A DNA stretch of 64,000 nt from Shewanella kaireitica (GTDB taxonomy: Bacteria > Pseudomonadota > Gammaproteobacteria > Enterobacterales > Shewanellaceae), in assembly GCF_023284045.1 (NCBI RefSeq), contig NZ_JAKIKQ010000012.1, positions 91,996 through 155,995 of the forward strand, read 5' to 3'. The translations under genes and the position numbers were made by a program. Of the stretch, positions 1-9,049 are shown piece after piece. Position 1 is the stretch's first letter; every line of letters begins with the position of its first letter. Below the pieces are notes generated by a model that did no database searches, was not told where the DNA came from, and saw nothing but the letters and a program-made list of their open reading frames with translations.

Positions 1-156
1 TGTTTTAAACAATCATCATTAAATCATTCATTTATCTGGTACTTCAGTACCTAAAATTTGTCTTGATCGCTTATTTTCTAATCGTTAGGTTGGCGAAAGA
101 GCTCAGTTCTCTGGCCTCATAAAGAACATTCAGACAATAACAATAGAGATAAAGAA

Positions 157-1014
157 ATGAAGATCTTAAAACAATTCACCTTACTGGTGTTGGTCGCAAT
201 AAGCCCCTTTGTACACAGTGCAACAGGGGTCGCTTTTATACATGGAACAGGCCATCAGACTGATGCGCTTAACGACTATTGGAGTTCAGAGTTTGTTGAT
301 ACCGTTAGGCAAGGAATAACTGAGCCTGATAATTACGTCGTGATCAATTGTGACTTCGACCAATACATGTGGGAGCAAGCTGCCGCTGGCTGCTTAGCCC
401 AGCAGTTATCGAGTTTCATCAGTGACAAGCAGATAGACTCATTGACAATGATCACTCATTCAAATGGTGGCAATGTGGTGCGTTGGCTTCTATCTAATCC
501 AACTTGGGATAGCCGCTATCCAAATATTATTAATGTTACTAATCGAGTTGTTGCCTTAGCTCCCTCTAGTGGCGGCACGCCTTTGGCTGACGCGGTTAAT
601 CAGGGTAATGTTTTTGAAACTTCGCTGGGTTGGTTACTTGGCTATGTTAGTAATGCAGTTAAGCAGCAGCAAGTGAGCTGGATGGAGCATTACAACAATA
701 CTTGGCTACACGGTACAGCAGGTCGACCAGCGCTAAGTAGTCCTTTTGAAGTGGTTGTTGGCTCTGATGTCGATTCGGCAATTTGGGACGGCGACAGCTA
801 CTGCGCCGGCTATCAGTATCAAGTTGCTTTAGAAACCACACAAAACTGGCTAGATGATTGCTCTGATGGCTTCTTAGAGTGCAGCTCGCAAAGCGCAGCG
901 GGAACGGTTTGGTTTACTGATAAACAGCGTACTGCTGGGCGAGAGCCACTCAGTCATCAGCAAAGCCGACGCGCTTGCTTTAACCTTCACCGTCTCATTC
1001 GCGATCATATCTAG
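157..1014 (+). CDS. Secreted alpha/beta-hydrolase (lipase-like)
   Basis: Encodes 285 residues with an N-terminal signal peptide (residues 1-21, ending HSA), so the product is exported. The fold is suggested by an HGTGHQTD oxyanion-type segment near residue 29 and a THSNGG nucleophile elbow near residue 100, with Ser as the probable nucleophile. A stretch reading ALAPSSGGTPLAD follows, as in lipases and PGAP1-like esterases. Several Cys residues in the mature part could form disulfides. The lipoprotein gene at 1024 starts nine bases after the stop, so the two are probably co-transcribed. A purine-rich AGAGATAAAGAA precedes the ATG. The substrate is unknown; esterase or lipase activity is inferred from the motifs. 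Confidence 0.7.
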   Translation: MKILKQFTLLVLVAISPFVHSATGVAFIHGTGHQTDALNDYWSSEFVDTVRQGITEPDNYVVINCDFDQYMWEQAAAGCLAQQLSSFISDKQIDSLTMITHSNGGNVVRWLLSNPTWDSRYPNIINVTNRVVALAPSSGGTPLADAVNQGNVFETSLGWLLGYVSNAVKQQQVSWMEHYNNTWLHGTAGRPALSSPFEVVVGSDVDSAIWDGDSYCAGYQYQVALETTQNWLDDCSDGFLECSSQSAAGTVWFTDKQRTAGREPLSHQQSRRACFNLHRLIRDHI

Positions 1015-1023
1015 GAGCCACCA

Positions 1024-2316
1024 ATGAACAGATTTACAACCGCCATGGTGTCTATCACCGCTGGATTTATCCTTGCTGGCTGTCAAAGTGAAGAGCAACA
1101 AGACCCGCAGCCAGAGCAGAGTATACTAATCGTGAGTAAACAGTTTTCGTTGGCAGCAGTTCAAGCTGGCGATATAACCGTTGGCAATATTCAGGCGCCT
1201 TCTTTGGATGCGATTAACAACAGTAAAGATCCGATTAGTTTTGTTAATTCAACACCCAGCCAACAAGTCTTAGTGTTACCACTATCAAATACTAGCAACG
1301 AAAGTGATGAGTTTTGGATGACAGTCTCAGGTGCAGAACTTAACAAAGGCGTTAAGTTTGCGATAAGCCAACCTGCTAGCATTATCCGAGTTGCACCAAG
1401 AGCCAATAATCATTCTGGCGCCTTGATTCAAAGTAAATCGATACAACCTCAGCAACTTCGATTGCAAAAGGTGGGTGATAAAACAGATAGCAAAGTGTCT
1501 TATATACAATCGTTAACGGATGCTGATGCGCTTGCAACGGCAGGGCTTGATGACAACTCAAGTGCGTTGACATTATCGAGTAGTGCAACTGCCGGAACCT
1601 ATAAGCTAACGGTGGCGCAACCTCTGCCTAAAAATGGCCAATACCTGCTGAACGTTAAAGAGAAGGGCTCACCCTATAAGCTAAAGCTGTCAGCTAACAA
1701 TCGTATCTCTAGTGATAAGCTAAACGTGCCATTTACTTTGCAGTTAACTAATAGCCAAACAACGTTGCAGCCACAAGCCAGTTTAAAGCATGCTGATGGC
1801 AATATTCAGACTTTGGCGGTAGAGCAGATAAATGGTCAGTGGCAGGCTAAGCTGCCGACTGTATCGAATATGCCTTCGAGCAATGCTGGTTTGAGTGAGA
1901 TCCAAGTAAATGTGCAAACTCAAGTGAATGGCCAAGCGGTCTATAGAACGGTCAAAACGGCTTTTAAGCAGTACGTTGCCAGCGCGAAACTAAGCAGTAA
2001 CGTTGCGAGTCAGTGGCAAGCAGGGTTGCCGTCGCAGCTCACTTTTGCTGTTGAGCTACAACAGGAGGGGCGTTTTGGCGTCAATGCAGCATTAACGGGC
2101 ACAGACTCTGTGGGCAATGACGTACTCATCTTGACCAGCCAATCAGCAGCTTGGTTAACGACAGAATCATCGACAATATCACTTGATTTAAATACTGATG
2201 CTATTAAAAACTCAGGGCTTAAAGCACCCTTTAAACTCAAAGCGTTGGAGTTTGTAGATCAAGGACAGATGGTAAGGCTAAGTTATCAGCAACAAGCATT
2301 AACCATGAGTCTGTAG
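1024..2316 (+). CDS. Lipoprotein, DUF4785-like, partner of the upstream hydrolase
   Basis: Encodes 430 residues beginning with a lipoprotein signal peptide and lipobox (ILAGC, Cys near residue 19), so it should be lipid-anchored. The mature protein is rich in Ser, Thr, Gln and Asn, with beta-strand-like alternation and no membrane segments, which suggests stacked Ig-like domains. It resembles DUF4785 proteins, but I am only moderately sure. The ATG is preceded by AGGAGCC at good spacing. The tight spacing behind the secreted hydrolase suggests the two act together at the cell surface, perhaps as enzyme and chaperone or anchor; that is inference. Confidence 0.6.
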   Translation: MNRFTTAMVSITAGFILAGCQSEEQQDPQPEQSILIVSKQFSLAAVQAGDITVGNIQAPSLDAINNSKDPISFVNSTPSQQVLVLPLSNTSNESDEFWMTVSGAELNKGVKFAISQPASIIRVAPRANNHSGALIQSKSIQPQQLRLQKVGDKTDSKVSYIQSLTDADALATAGLDDNSSALTLSSSATAGTYKLTVAQPLPKNGQYLLNVKEKGSPYKLKLSANNRISSDKLNVPFTLQLTNSQTTLQPQASLKHADGNIQTLAVEQINGQWQAKLPTVSNMPSSNAGLSEIQVNVQTQVNGQAVYRTVKTAFKQYVASAKLSSNVASQWQAGLPSQLTFAVELQQEGRFGVNAALTGTDSVGNDVLILTSQSAAWLTTESSTISLDLNTDAIKNSGLKAPFKLKALEFVDQGQMVRLSYQQQALTMSL

Positions 2317-2336
2317 TCAATTGAACATTAAAAATA

Positions 2337-2364
2337 AGCGCGCCTAATAGGCGCGCTTTTTCTT
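2337..2364 (+). terminator. Intrinsic terminator after the hydrolase-lipoprotein pair
   Basis: An 8-bp perfect stem AGCGCGCC / GGCGCGCT with a five-base TAATA loop is followed by TTTTCTTT. It lies 21 bases after the lipoprotein stop codon. Confidence 0.85.
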
Positions 2365-2465
2365 TGCAGTTGACAGCCATATTCTTATGATAATCTAGGC
2401 AGGCAATTACTATTTTTATCGCTTAGTTTGTAGAGCTACATGTTTAAAAATACATTCATACAAAT

Positions 2466-2885
2466 ATGAGTACTTCAATGACCGATCACAGATATACCCT
2501 TATCGAGCAGGTAGCTACTGCCGAAGATTTCGTTCGCCTTCGCATCATTACAGGCTTAACGCCTAGGCCATTAGAGGCTGCAAAAAAGGCGTTGCCCAAC
2601 AGCGTTTATGGCGTGCATATCTGTGTTGCTGAGCAAACCATTGCCATGGGCCGTGTTGTGGGTGATGGAGCGTTAAATTTTGATATTGTTGATGTTGCTG
2701 TCGATCCTCACTACCAGGGGCAGGGCTTTGGTCGACTTATCATGCAAAGTATTATGGATTACCTCGAAAATACAGCCTTTAAAGGTGCTTACATTACCTT
2801 AATGGCGGATGTACCTGAGCTATACACAAAGTTTGGATTTAAGTTAAGCCGGCCAGCAAGCGAAGGTATGTATATTATTAAGTAA
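2466..2885 (+). CDS. GNAT family N-acetyltransferase
   Basis: Encodes 139 residues matching a single GNAT acetyltransferase domain. The acetyl-CoA pyrophosphate-binding motif A is visible as DVAVDPHYQGQGFGRLIM around residues 77-94 (R/Q-x-x-G-x-G/A pattern). A C-terminal segment with LYTKFGFK is typical of the last strands of the fold. The amino-group substrate cannot be told from sequence. A second ATG four codons in could be the true start, because no strong Shine-Dalgarno precedes either. It is convergent with the LysR gene on the other strand. Confidence 0.8.
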   Translation: MSTSMTDHRYTLIEQVATAEDFVRLRIITGLTPRPLEAAKKALPNSVYGVHICVAEQTIAMGRVVGDGALNFDIVDVAVDPHYQGQGFGRLIMQSIMDYLENTAFKGAYITLMADVPELYTKFGFKLSRPASEGMYIIK

Positions 2886-2895
2886 TCTCAGCCCG

Positions 2896-3780
2896 CTAAT
2901 CTCGAACACTTACTGACTCTTGTAATAATTGGTACAAATATTTAGCTGCAGCCCCAGATTTTGCGCCTTTCGGCAGCGTAATATGCAGCGGAACTTGATA
3001 CTGCTGCGCATGTTCAACTTGTAACACGACAACATTGTTGTCAGTAAATTTTTCGATAATGTGCATTGGTAAACGGCAATAACCCAGTCCTTGTTGCATT
3101 GCATGCACTGCATGGTCGAAATTATCAACCGTGATCCGTTGATTTGATTTTAACCAACCTACATCTTGTTTGCTGTTATTACCTAGATCTCGCACCACTA
3201 TCTGCCTATTGCTACTTAGATCTGCCAAACAAGGCTTAGGCTTTGATGCTAAAGGATGGCATGTTGCCACGACCGGCAACATGCTGACGACCCCAAAAGC
3301 TTCAGATGGATGATTGGTGATAGGCAGAGTAATAATTGAAATATCAGCAGTTTCACGATTGACCATCTCTTGGGTTTTTGACAATGAGGTTTCTACAACT
3401 TGTACTGAAGTTGTGTGGTTTTGCTTAAAAAATAAAGCCATCGGTTCATATAGCCACTGGCGGTCGCAAAGGTGATCGATTGCAATCGTTAATTCAGACT
3501 CAACCCCTTGAACCAATTGATTACTAATCTCTTCCAGCGCTTTAGCTTGTTCTAACATTGTCTGGGCGCGGCGCAACAGTGACTTTCCATCGTCGGTGAG
3601 TATTGCACGGCGCTTTTCAACCTTTAGCAATGGCACGCCAAGTTGTTCTTCTAACTTTCTGACAGCATAAATCAGCGTAGTGTGGCTTTTGTTTAAAGCT
3701 ACTGCTGCAGCTTGAATGCTGCCAGCTCTATCTATTTCAAATAATGTGAGCCATTGCTCTAAGGTTGTTTTTAATCTCAC
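2896..3780 (-). CDS. LysR family transcriptional regulator
   Basis: Encodes 294 residues, a normal LysR length. The winged HTH lies at residues 1-60 (AGSIQAAAVALNKSHTTLIYAVRKLEEQLGV, quoted in part: SHTTLIYAVRKLEEQ). It is followed by a linker helix and a periplasmic-binding-protein-like effector domain. It is transcribed divergently from the YdhR-type monooxygenase and the small membrane protein at 3936-4634, which are the likely regulated genes from a shared 155-bp intergenic region. The effector is unknown. Confidence 0.85.
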   Translation of the reverse strand: MRLKTTLEQWLTLFEIDRAGSIQAAAVALNKSHTTLIYAVRKLEEQLGVPLLKVEKRRAILTDDGKSLLRRAQTMLEQAKALEEISNQLVQGVESELTIAIDHLCDRQWLYEPMALFFKQNHTTSVQVVETSLSKTQEMVNRETADISIITLPITNHPSEAFGVVSMLPVVATCHPLASKPKPCLADLSSNRQIVVRDLGNNSKQDVGWLKSNQRITVDNFDHAVHAMQQGLGYCRLPMHIIEKFTDNNVVVLQVEHAQQYQVPLHITLPKGAKSGAAAKYLYQLLQESVSVRD

Positions 3781-3935
3781 GGTCTAATTTACCTACATTA
3801 AATGGCAGTATTATGAACTTTTATGTCTAGATTTTATAAGTAATATGGTTGGTATCGCAAGTATTGCTGAGCAGATAGTGACTTATCAGCTTAGCCAACT
3901 TGTTTTTATTACTCTTTTTGGAATGGAGACAAATT

Positions 3936-4241
3936 ATGAATACATTACTACAAGTCGATTTCGATTATAGCGGCCCATTCGGTGATGAGATGGCTAAAAT
4001 GCTTAAAGACTTAGCTGAATCAATTAACCATGAGCCAGGAATGATTTGGAAGATATGGACTGAAAGTGAATTTGAAAAGCTGGGAGGTGGGATCTATTTA
4101 TTTGAAGATCCAAAGTCAGCCAGTGCATATCTAGCAATGCATTCAGCACGGTTAACTAAGATGGGCATTGAAAATATTAGAGGTCGGATCTTCGCTGTAA
4201 ACTCTGCGCTTTCAACGATTAATAAAGGTCCAATCGGATAA
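3936..4241 (+). CDS. YdhR-type putative monooxygenase
   Basis: Encodes 101 residues, the same size as E. coli YdhR, a small dimeric alpha-beta barrel protein of the monooxygenase/ABM superfamily. Typical features are the LLQVDFDYSGPFGDEM opening, the central PGMIWKIWTE segment and GGIYLFED. I chose the ATG at 3936 because AATGGAGAC lies just upstream and the family starts here; a longer frame from 3900 adds 12 residues without support. It is followed 21 bases later by a small membrane protein and is divergent from a LysR regulator. The substrate is unknown. Confidence 0.75.
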   Translation: MNTLLQVDFDYSGPFGDEMAKMLKDLAESINHEPGMIWKIWTESEFEKLGGGIYLFEDPKSASAYLAMHSARLTKMGIENIRGRIFAVNSALSTINKGPIG

Positions 4242-4262
4242 AATAGCTGAGGAAGAAAGGTT

Positions 4263-4634
4263 ATGAATAATACCCAAATTTTAACTTTACATGCTGTGAT
4301 TTACGCGCTGTTTGCCTCGGCATTGTTTTTTATTCCAACACAGATTTGGCCAATTTATGGCGTAGAGATAAATGATCAGTACGCACTGTTTTTGTCACAG
4401 CATACGAGTATATTTTTAGCTGGTATTGCCGCTATCTGTTTTTTGCTTAAAGACATCGACAAGGGAACCTTGGCTAAAAAGCTATTTATCGCTTTATTCA
4501 TTACTAATCTTATCGGCGTTGTTATCACCCTGAAGGCTGCGTTCACAGGCATTCTTGTTGGATTAGGTTGGAGTGATCCGGTGTTTTTCATGTTTATGGC
4601 AGTGTTAAGCGTCAGACAGATGATGAAGCAGTAA
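4263..4634 (+). CDS. Small four-helix membrane protein, unknown function
   Basis: Encodes 123 mostly hydrophobic residues with about four transmembrane segments (near residues 8-26, 42-60, 70-90 and 100-117). A good GAGGAAGAAAGG Shine-Dalgarno precedes the ATG. It sits directly downstream of the YdhR-like gene, so it is probably in the same LysR-controlled unit. I do not recognise the family; it resembles small DUF-type membrane proteins of four helices. Confidence 0.6.
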   Translation: MNNTQILTLHAVIYALFASALFFIPTQIWPIYGVEINDQYALFLSQHTSIFLAGIAAICFLLKDIDKGTLAKKLFIALFITNLIGVVITLKAAFTGILVGLGWSDPVFFMFMAVLSVRQMMKQ

Positions 4635-4642
4635 TCTTAGCA

Positions 4643-4674
4643 ATAAAAAAGCAGCAACGTCTTGGTTGCTGCTC
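4643..4674 (-). terminator. Intrinsic terminator of yecM
   Basis: A 9-bp perfect stem AGCAGCAAC / GTTGCTGCT with a six-base loop carries a run of six A on the left, which is a U-run when read on the minus strand. It lies between convergent genes and mainly serves the minus-strand yecM gene. Confidence 0.8.
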
Positions 4675-4693
4675 TGAGTTATTAGCGCTATTT

Positions 4694-5254
4694 CTATTCA
4701 CATTCTGAAGCGATTACCGCTTTTATGCCGTGCGGGTGAACCTTGATACATAAACCGTCTTTTTTAAAGGCAATGGTTGGATTAGCTAAGCGCTCTCTAT
4801 CACCTTTTGGTGAACTCATTTTCACCTTTACTTCGGTCTCACCTGCCAGTACCGGTTTGAGACTTGGTAGTGCTGCTAACAGATCTTGGCTGAGAGTTTC
4901 ACACTCTTGAGCATCTGATTTTAAAACTAACTCAATATGTTCCCAACCTTCTGCCGGATATGACTTTTCTCCAGGGAAGGGCAGTTCGACACAATCGATA
5001 GTCATATCACCAAGCTGCAAAGGCTGGTTTAGCTCAATAATTAAAATAGGACGGCCGTTGATCATGTTGTTCGAGATGATTGTGCCATGTTCTGTAAACT
5101 CATTTTGTAACTGTTGCGCAGCATGGGGGCTATTGACTCGCAGCGCAGTATGATCGCATTCAAGTGCCAGTTTATCCAAGCCAAGCTCGCTCATAAACTG
5201 AATTATAGATTGGCTAAAGGCAGGCCAATTGCTGGCTAGTTGCTCATAGGTCAT
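4694..5254 (-). CDS. yecM: YecM family protein
   Basis: Encodes 186 residues matching E. coli YecM in length and pattern. It is a VOC-fold (glyoxalase/dioxygenase-like) protein with a probable metal site. Putative ligands are the His in LECDHTALRV, a Glu in the ELPFPGEK region and the His in EGWEHIELVL. The biological role of the family is not established. Its terminator is at 4643-4674. The gene is monocistronic as far as can be seen, with the L,D-transpeptidase gene 80 bases upstream on the same strand. Confidence 0.85.
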   Translation of the reverse strand: MTYEQLASNWPAFSQSIIQFMSELGLDKLALECDHTALRVNSPHAAQQLQNEFTEHGTIISNNMINGRPILIIELNQPLQLGDMTIDCVELPFPGEKSYPAEGWEHIELVLKSDAQECETLSQDLLAALPSLKPVLAGETEVKVKMSSPKGDRERLANPTIAFKKDGLCIKVHPHGIKAVIASECE

Positions 5255-5334
5255 TAATCTTTCTCTGCTGGGGCCCGCTTTTTAAACGAGCCTACTGTTT
5301 TGATTTAAAGTTTTGATTTAAGAGGTGTGGAGCG

Positions 5335-5838
5335 TTATGGCCAGATCTCGATTGGGGTGCCTTCATCTATCGCGCGCCAAAGCTCATCCATCTCAGCATT
5401 GGTCACGGCAATACAGCCGTCAGTCCAATTGTACTGCTGAGCTTCTATTGGGCTTAGACTAGAGTTTGGGTTTTCACCATGGATCATGATTTGACCACCT
5501 GGCTCTATACCGAGTGCATTGGCGCGTAAGCGATCTTCATCATTAGGGTAGGAGATGTGAATAGAACGGTAATAAGCACTGTCTGACTTTTTATAGTCCA
5601 GTAAGTAACGTCCTTCTGGGGTGCGTTGATCGCCTTCTGTGAGTTTATGGCCAACCGGGTTATCACCCATGGCAATGCGGTAAGACTTTAACACTTTGCC
5701 TTCGCGTAGCAGCGATAAGCTTGATTCTGATTTGGTGACGACGACCAAATCAGCTTTGCCACTGGCATGGGCTAAGTTCGTTTGAAAAACGCTTAATACC
5801 AGTAGTAATGAAATAATTGTCGATAAGAAAACCCGCAT
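5335..5838 (-). CDS. L,D-transpeptidase (YkuD-fold) family protein
   Basis: Encodes 167 residues with a signal peptide (about residues 1-25, ending AHA), so it acts in the periplasm. The YkuD catalytic signature is present: GGQIMIHG with His120, then NWTDGCIAV with the nucleophile Cys142. Such enzymes make or cleave L,D-links in peptidoglycan or attach it to lipoproteins. The compact size and lack of LysM or other binding domains resemble YafK-type members, some of which act as amidases on attached lipoproteins, so transpeptidase and amidase roles cannot be separated. Confidence 0.82.
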   Translation of the reverse strand: MRVFLSTIISLLLVLSVFQTNLAHASGKADLVVVTKSESSLSLLREGKVLKSYRIAMGDNPVGHKLTEGDQRTPEGRYLLDYKKSDSAYYRSIHISYPNDEDRLRANALGIEPGGQIMIHGENPNSSLSPIEAQQYNWTDGCIAVTNAEMDELWRAIDEGTPIEIWP

Positions 5839-6049
5839 TTACAACCCTGAGCCTAATGCCCTTAGCATGTAGAAATTAGGCCTATGTTACCTCAAAATCT
5901 GGTGATTGTTGACGTACAAGCTTAAGATTATTTTTGAGCTCTGCTTGTTTGCGTGTCACACTATTCATATCACCTAATTTAATACCTTGATAATTCAGCG
6001 TATGTCAGTTGAATTTTAAGCGGCTTCACAGCAAGGAACGGCGCTATAG

Positions 6050-6883
6050 ATGGCTACAGAAACCGACTCGGAAAGCTTATTTAAACTTAAACTTCGCCGA
6101 ATAATCTTTGGAACAGACACCCCTGCAGGTCGCTTCTTCGATATTAGTCTCATTGTTTGTATCATTTTGAGCGTGATGTTGGTCTTTTTAGATACTGTTG
6201 CTCATATTCACCAGCAATACGGTGAGATTATCATTGTATTAGAGTGGTGTTTCACCATTATTTTTACTCTGGAATACCTACTGCGTTTATATTGTTCCGC
6301 AAAACCATTGGAGTACGCTAAGAGTTTTTATGGGGTGGTTGATCTGCTTTCGGTACTACCTACATATTTGGCTTTAGTTTTCCCTGGTGCCAACTTTACT
6401 ATGGTGATCAGGGTATTAAGACTATTTAGGATCTTTAGAGTCTTCAAGTTGTTACGCTATTTAAGTGAAGGCAACCTGTTACTTCGAGCGATGATGCAAT
6501 CGAGCCGAAAAGTATTTATCTTTTTCTTCTCCGTCAGTTTAATTGTCGTAGTGTTAAGCTCAATCATGTATGTTGTTGAAGGACCCAATAATGGTTTTTC
6601 ATCTATCCCTAAATCTATCTACTGGACGATAGTGACAATTACCACGGTGGGTTATGGCGACATTACGCCAGTGACTAATTTAGGTCAGGCGATTGCTGCA
6701 TTTACCATGTTGCTTGGCTATTCGATTATCGCGATACCTACCGGAATTTTAACTGCTGAGATCTCACAAGAGATAGGCAAACACAAAGATTTACGCCGTT
6801 GCAGTAATTGCTTAAAAGTGGGTCATGAAACCAATGCGCTGTATTGTGATAAATGTGGCAGTGAGTTGGAAACCGATATTTAG
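6050..6883 (+). CDS. Voltage-gated-type potassium channel with C-terminal zinc ribbon
   Basis: Encodes 277 residues with six transmembrane segments in the Kv/KvAP arrangement. The S4 sensor carries regularly spaced Arg residues (IRVLRLFRIFRVFKLLR, residues 120-136). The pore loop has the K+ selectivity filter TTVGYGD at residues 198-204. After S6 a short cytoplasmic tail has two Cys pairs (C251/C254 and C266/C269) in a CxxC-x11-CxxC zinc-ribbon pattern. The start is the ATG after GCAAGGAACGG. Potassium selectivity follows from GYGD; gating by voltage is inferred from S4. Confidence 0.88.
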   Translation: MATETDSESLFKLKLRRIIFGTDTPAGRFFDISLIVCIILSVMLVFLDTVAHIHQQYGEIIIVLEWCFTIIFTLEYLLRLYCSAKPLEYAKSFYGVVDLLSVLPTYLALVFPGANFTMVIRVLRLFRIFRVFKLLRYLSEGNLLLRAMMQSSRKVFIFFFSVSLIVVVLSSIMYVVEGPNNGFSSIPKSIYWTIVTITTVGYGDITPVTNLGQAIAAFTMLLGYSIIAIPTGILTAEISQEIGKHKDLRRCSNCLKVGHETNALYCDKCGSELETDI

Positions 6884-6984
6884 TGCTGGTTTGAATGACA
6901 TAATAAGTAGGTACTCTCCGCCTTTATAATGTTGCACATGCATTTAATATGCAGCTTAGTTAGTCAAATGGATTACGAGGTTTT

Positions 6985-8517
6985 ATGGCTGTTGCCAAGT
7001 TTGTACAAGGATCGATACTGCGCCATATTTTGGTGATGAGTTCAACAGCCGCGGTGGGGATCTCAGCGCTGTTTGTGGTTGACCTGCTAGATATCTTTTT
7101 CCTCAGTTTATTAGGCGAACAAGAGCTTGCCGCCGCTGTCGGTTATGCCGGCACTATCTCTTTTTTTACTACCTCGATTGGTATTGGTTTATCGATAGCG
7201 CTTGGTGCATTGGTATCGCGCTCCATTGGTGCTAAAGAGGTAGAAAAAGCCAAGCGATTACTACTTAATAGCGCTGTGGTGACATTACTGATCAGTATTG
7301 TGGTCGCGGTTATTGTATTTTTGTTTATACCTGAGTTGTTATCGCTGGTGGGGGCTACAGGCAAAACCGCAGAGTTAGCGGCTGGTTATCTGTATATTTT
7401 AGTCCCTTCATTACCCCTTATTTGTTTGGCAATGGCGCTAGGTAGCGCATTACGAGCGGTGGGTGATGCCAAGCTGTCAATGGTATCAACATTGATTGGT
7501 GGCGGTGTTAATGCGGTTTTTGACCCTATATTTATCTTTATGTTTGCCATGGGGATTGAAGGGGCGGCAGTCGCTTCAGTATTGGCACGTCTAGCGGTGT
7601 TTGTTGTGGCTGCCAGAGGAGTGATTGTTAAGCACAAACTGTTTGGCCGTTTTAACTTAGATCATTTCATTGCCGATCTAAGCCCTATTTTTGCAATCGC
7701 TGGCCCTGCGATGTTAACCAATGTCGCCACCCCAATTGGAAATGCCGTTGTAACACGTGCTATTGCTGATTTTGGAGATAGTTATGTTGCTGGTTGGGCG
7801 GTGCTAGGCCGCTTAATTCCTGTCTCTTTTGGTATGATATTCGCGTTATCTGGCGCAGTAGGTCCCATTGTGGGGCAGAACTATGGTGCTCAGGAGTTTG
7901 GTCGAGTAAAAGAGTCACTTACCCGTGCGATACAATTTTGTAGTGTTTATGTGTTAGTAGTGTCTATTTTACTGTTTCTAACCCGCAATCAGATTGTGAG
8001 TGTGTTTGATATGCAGGGCGATGCTGCAGAGCTTATCCTGTTCTTCTGTAGCTATATTGCAGTGTTTTTCATCTTCTCTGGCGTATTATTTGTTGCAAAT
8101 GCCTCATTCAATAACTTAGGAAAAGCTAAATATTCGACACTGTTTAATGTCGGCAAAGCCACCGTTGGTACTATCCCTTTTGTGTATTTTGGCGCGCAAT
8201 GGGGTGGGGTTTACGGGGTACTTATTGGCCAAGCTATAGGGTCTATCATCTTTGGAGTATTAGGCGTAGTAGTGGCTTATCGCTTAGTGGAAAAGGTAAG
8301 AGGTCAGTTTGTAATCGAGAGTACTGTACAAGCTGTACCAGCGACAGAAACTGAAGCCGCGAGTGAGTTTGATGAAGAGCTTAGCTTGAGTAGCCAAAAC
8401 CCGATGTCATCTTCGTGTGCCAATATGGCGATGGTGACTGAAGAGCAGGATTGTGAAGCTAGTAATGAAATTGCTGAGCTTATCGGTGTAAAAGGCGAAG
8501 AGTCGTCAACCAAATAA
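6985..8517 (+). CDS. MATE family efflux transporter
   Basis: Encodes 510 residues with about twelve transmembrane segments in two homologous halves, as in MATE (MatE, DinF/NorM-like) drug or metabolite antiporters of the inner membrane. Recognisable pieces are the first-helix region LLDIFFLSLLGEQELAA and the second-half GPIVGQNYGAQEFGRVK. A hydrophilic acidic tail of about 65 residues follows the last helix, longer than in most MATE proteins. The Shine-Dalgarno is TTACGAGG. The substrate is unknown. Confidence 0.88.
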   Translation: MAVAKFVQGSILRHILVMSSTAAVGISALFVVDLLDIFFLSLLGEQELAAAVGYAGTISFFTTSIGIGLSIALGALVSRSIGAKEVEKAKRLLLNSAVVTLLISIVVAVIVFLFIPELLSLVGATGKTAELAAGYLYILVPSLPLICLAMALGSALRAVGDAKLSMVSTLIGGGVNAVFDPIFIFMFAMGIEGAAVASVLARLAVFVVAARGVIVKHKLFGRFNLDHFIADLSPIFAIAGPAMLTNVATPIGNAVVTRAIADFGDSYVAGWAVLGRLIPVSFGMIFALSGAVGPIVGQNYGAQEFGRVKESLTRAIQFCSVYVLVVSILLFLTRNQIVSVFDMQGDAAELILFFCSYIAVFFIFSGVLFVANASFNNLGKAKYSTLFNVGKATVGTIPFVYFGAQWGGVYGVLIGQAIGSIIFGVLGVVVAYRLVEKVRGQFVIESTVQAVPATETEAASEFDEELSLSSQNPMSSSCANMAMVTEEQDCEASNEIAELIGVKGEESSTK

Positions 8518-8537
8518 GCCCAACAAAATATGGCTAA

Positions 8538-8753
8538 TTAGCTAGCGGGTGCACTGTCTGTGTCACTCGCTTGCGCATCAACTTCAGTTGCTGCTTCATT
8601 CTGTTTAGCTAACTCTTCAGCGGCAAGCTTTGCTTGTTGCTCCGCACGCTCAGCCTTAGATACGTATTTTTTGATCGTAGGCGGAGTATGCTTATTAAGA
8701 CGAGCTTTAGCACGCTTAGCCGACAATTTGATCATTTTCTGTTTTCTGTTCAT
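8538..8753 (-). CDS. DUF2986 small basic protein
   Basis: Encodes 71 residues: a strongly basic N-terminal half (MNRKQKMIKLSAKRAKARL) and an acidic, Ala-rich, probably disordered C-terminal half. This matches the DUF2986 proteins common in Shewanella and Vibrio; no function is known. The basic half suggests nucleic-acid or ribosome contact, but that is a guess. It is convergent with the MATE gene, with a 20-base gap and no clear terminator. The 296 bases upstream to yqfB hold no other feature I can support. Confidence 0.7.
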   Translation of the reverse strand: MNRKQKMIKLSAKRAKARLNKHTPPTIKKYVSKAERAEQQAKLAAEELAKQNEAATEVDAQASDTDSAPAS

Positions 8754-9049
8754 GGGTTCTCTACGATAACGTCAATCTAAGATAAGTTTAGCGCAATAGG
8801 CGCTGAGCTTGAAATCGGAAGCGGATTTTACCCTAAAGCGCCTCGTGATGCCACTGTACTCATTTGATTTCAATTCGATGAGCTTTCACCTAATTGCAAT
8901 TACCTAATACACTCTACCCTTATATGACCCTTATGCTCGATTCAACAGCTTCAAAGAATCGTGACCTAACTCGCTAGTTGTAGATTAAAGCTAACCTAGA
9001 GGCCGATTTATTGTTAGGCTCCTCTTTTACCTATTGGCCTGAGGGCAAT

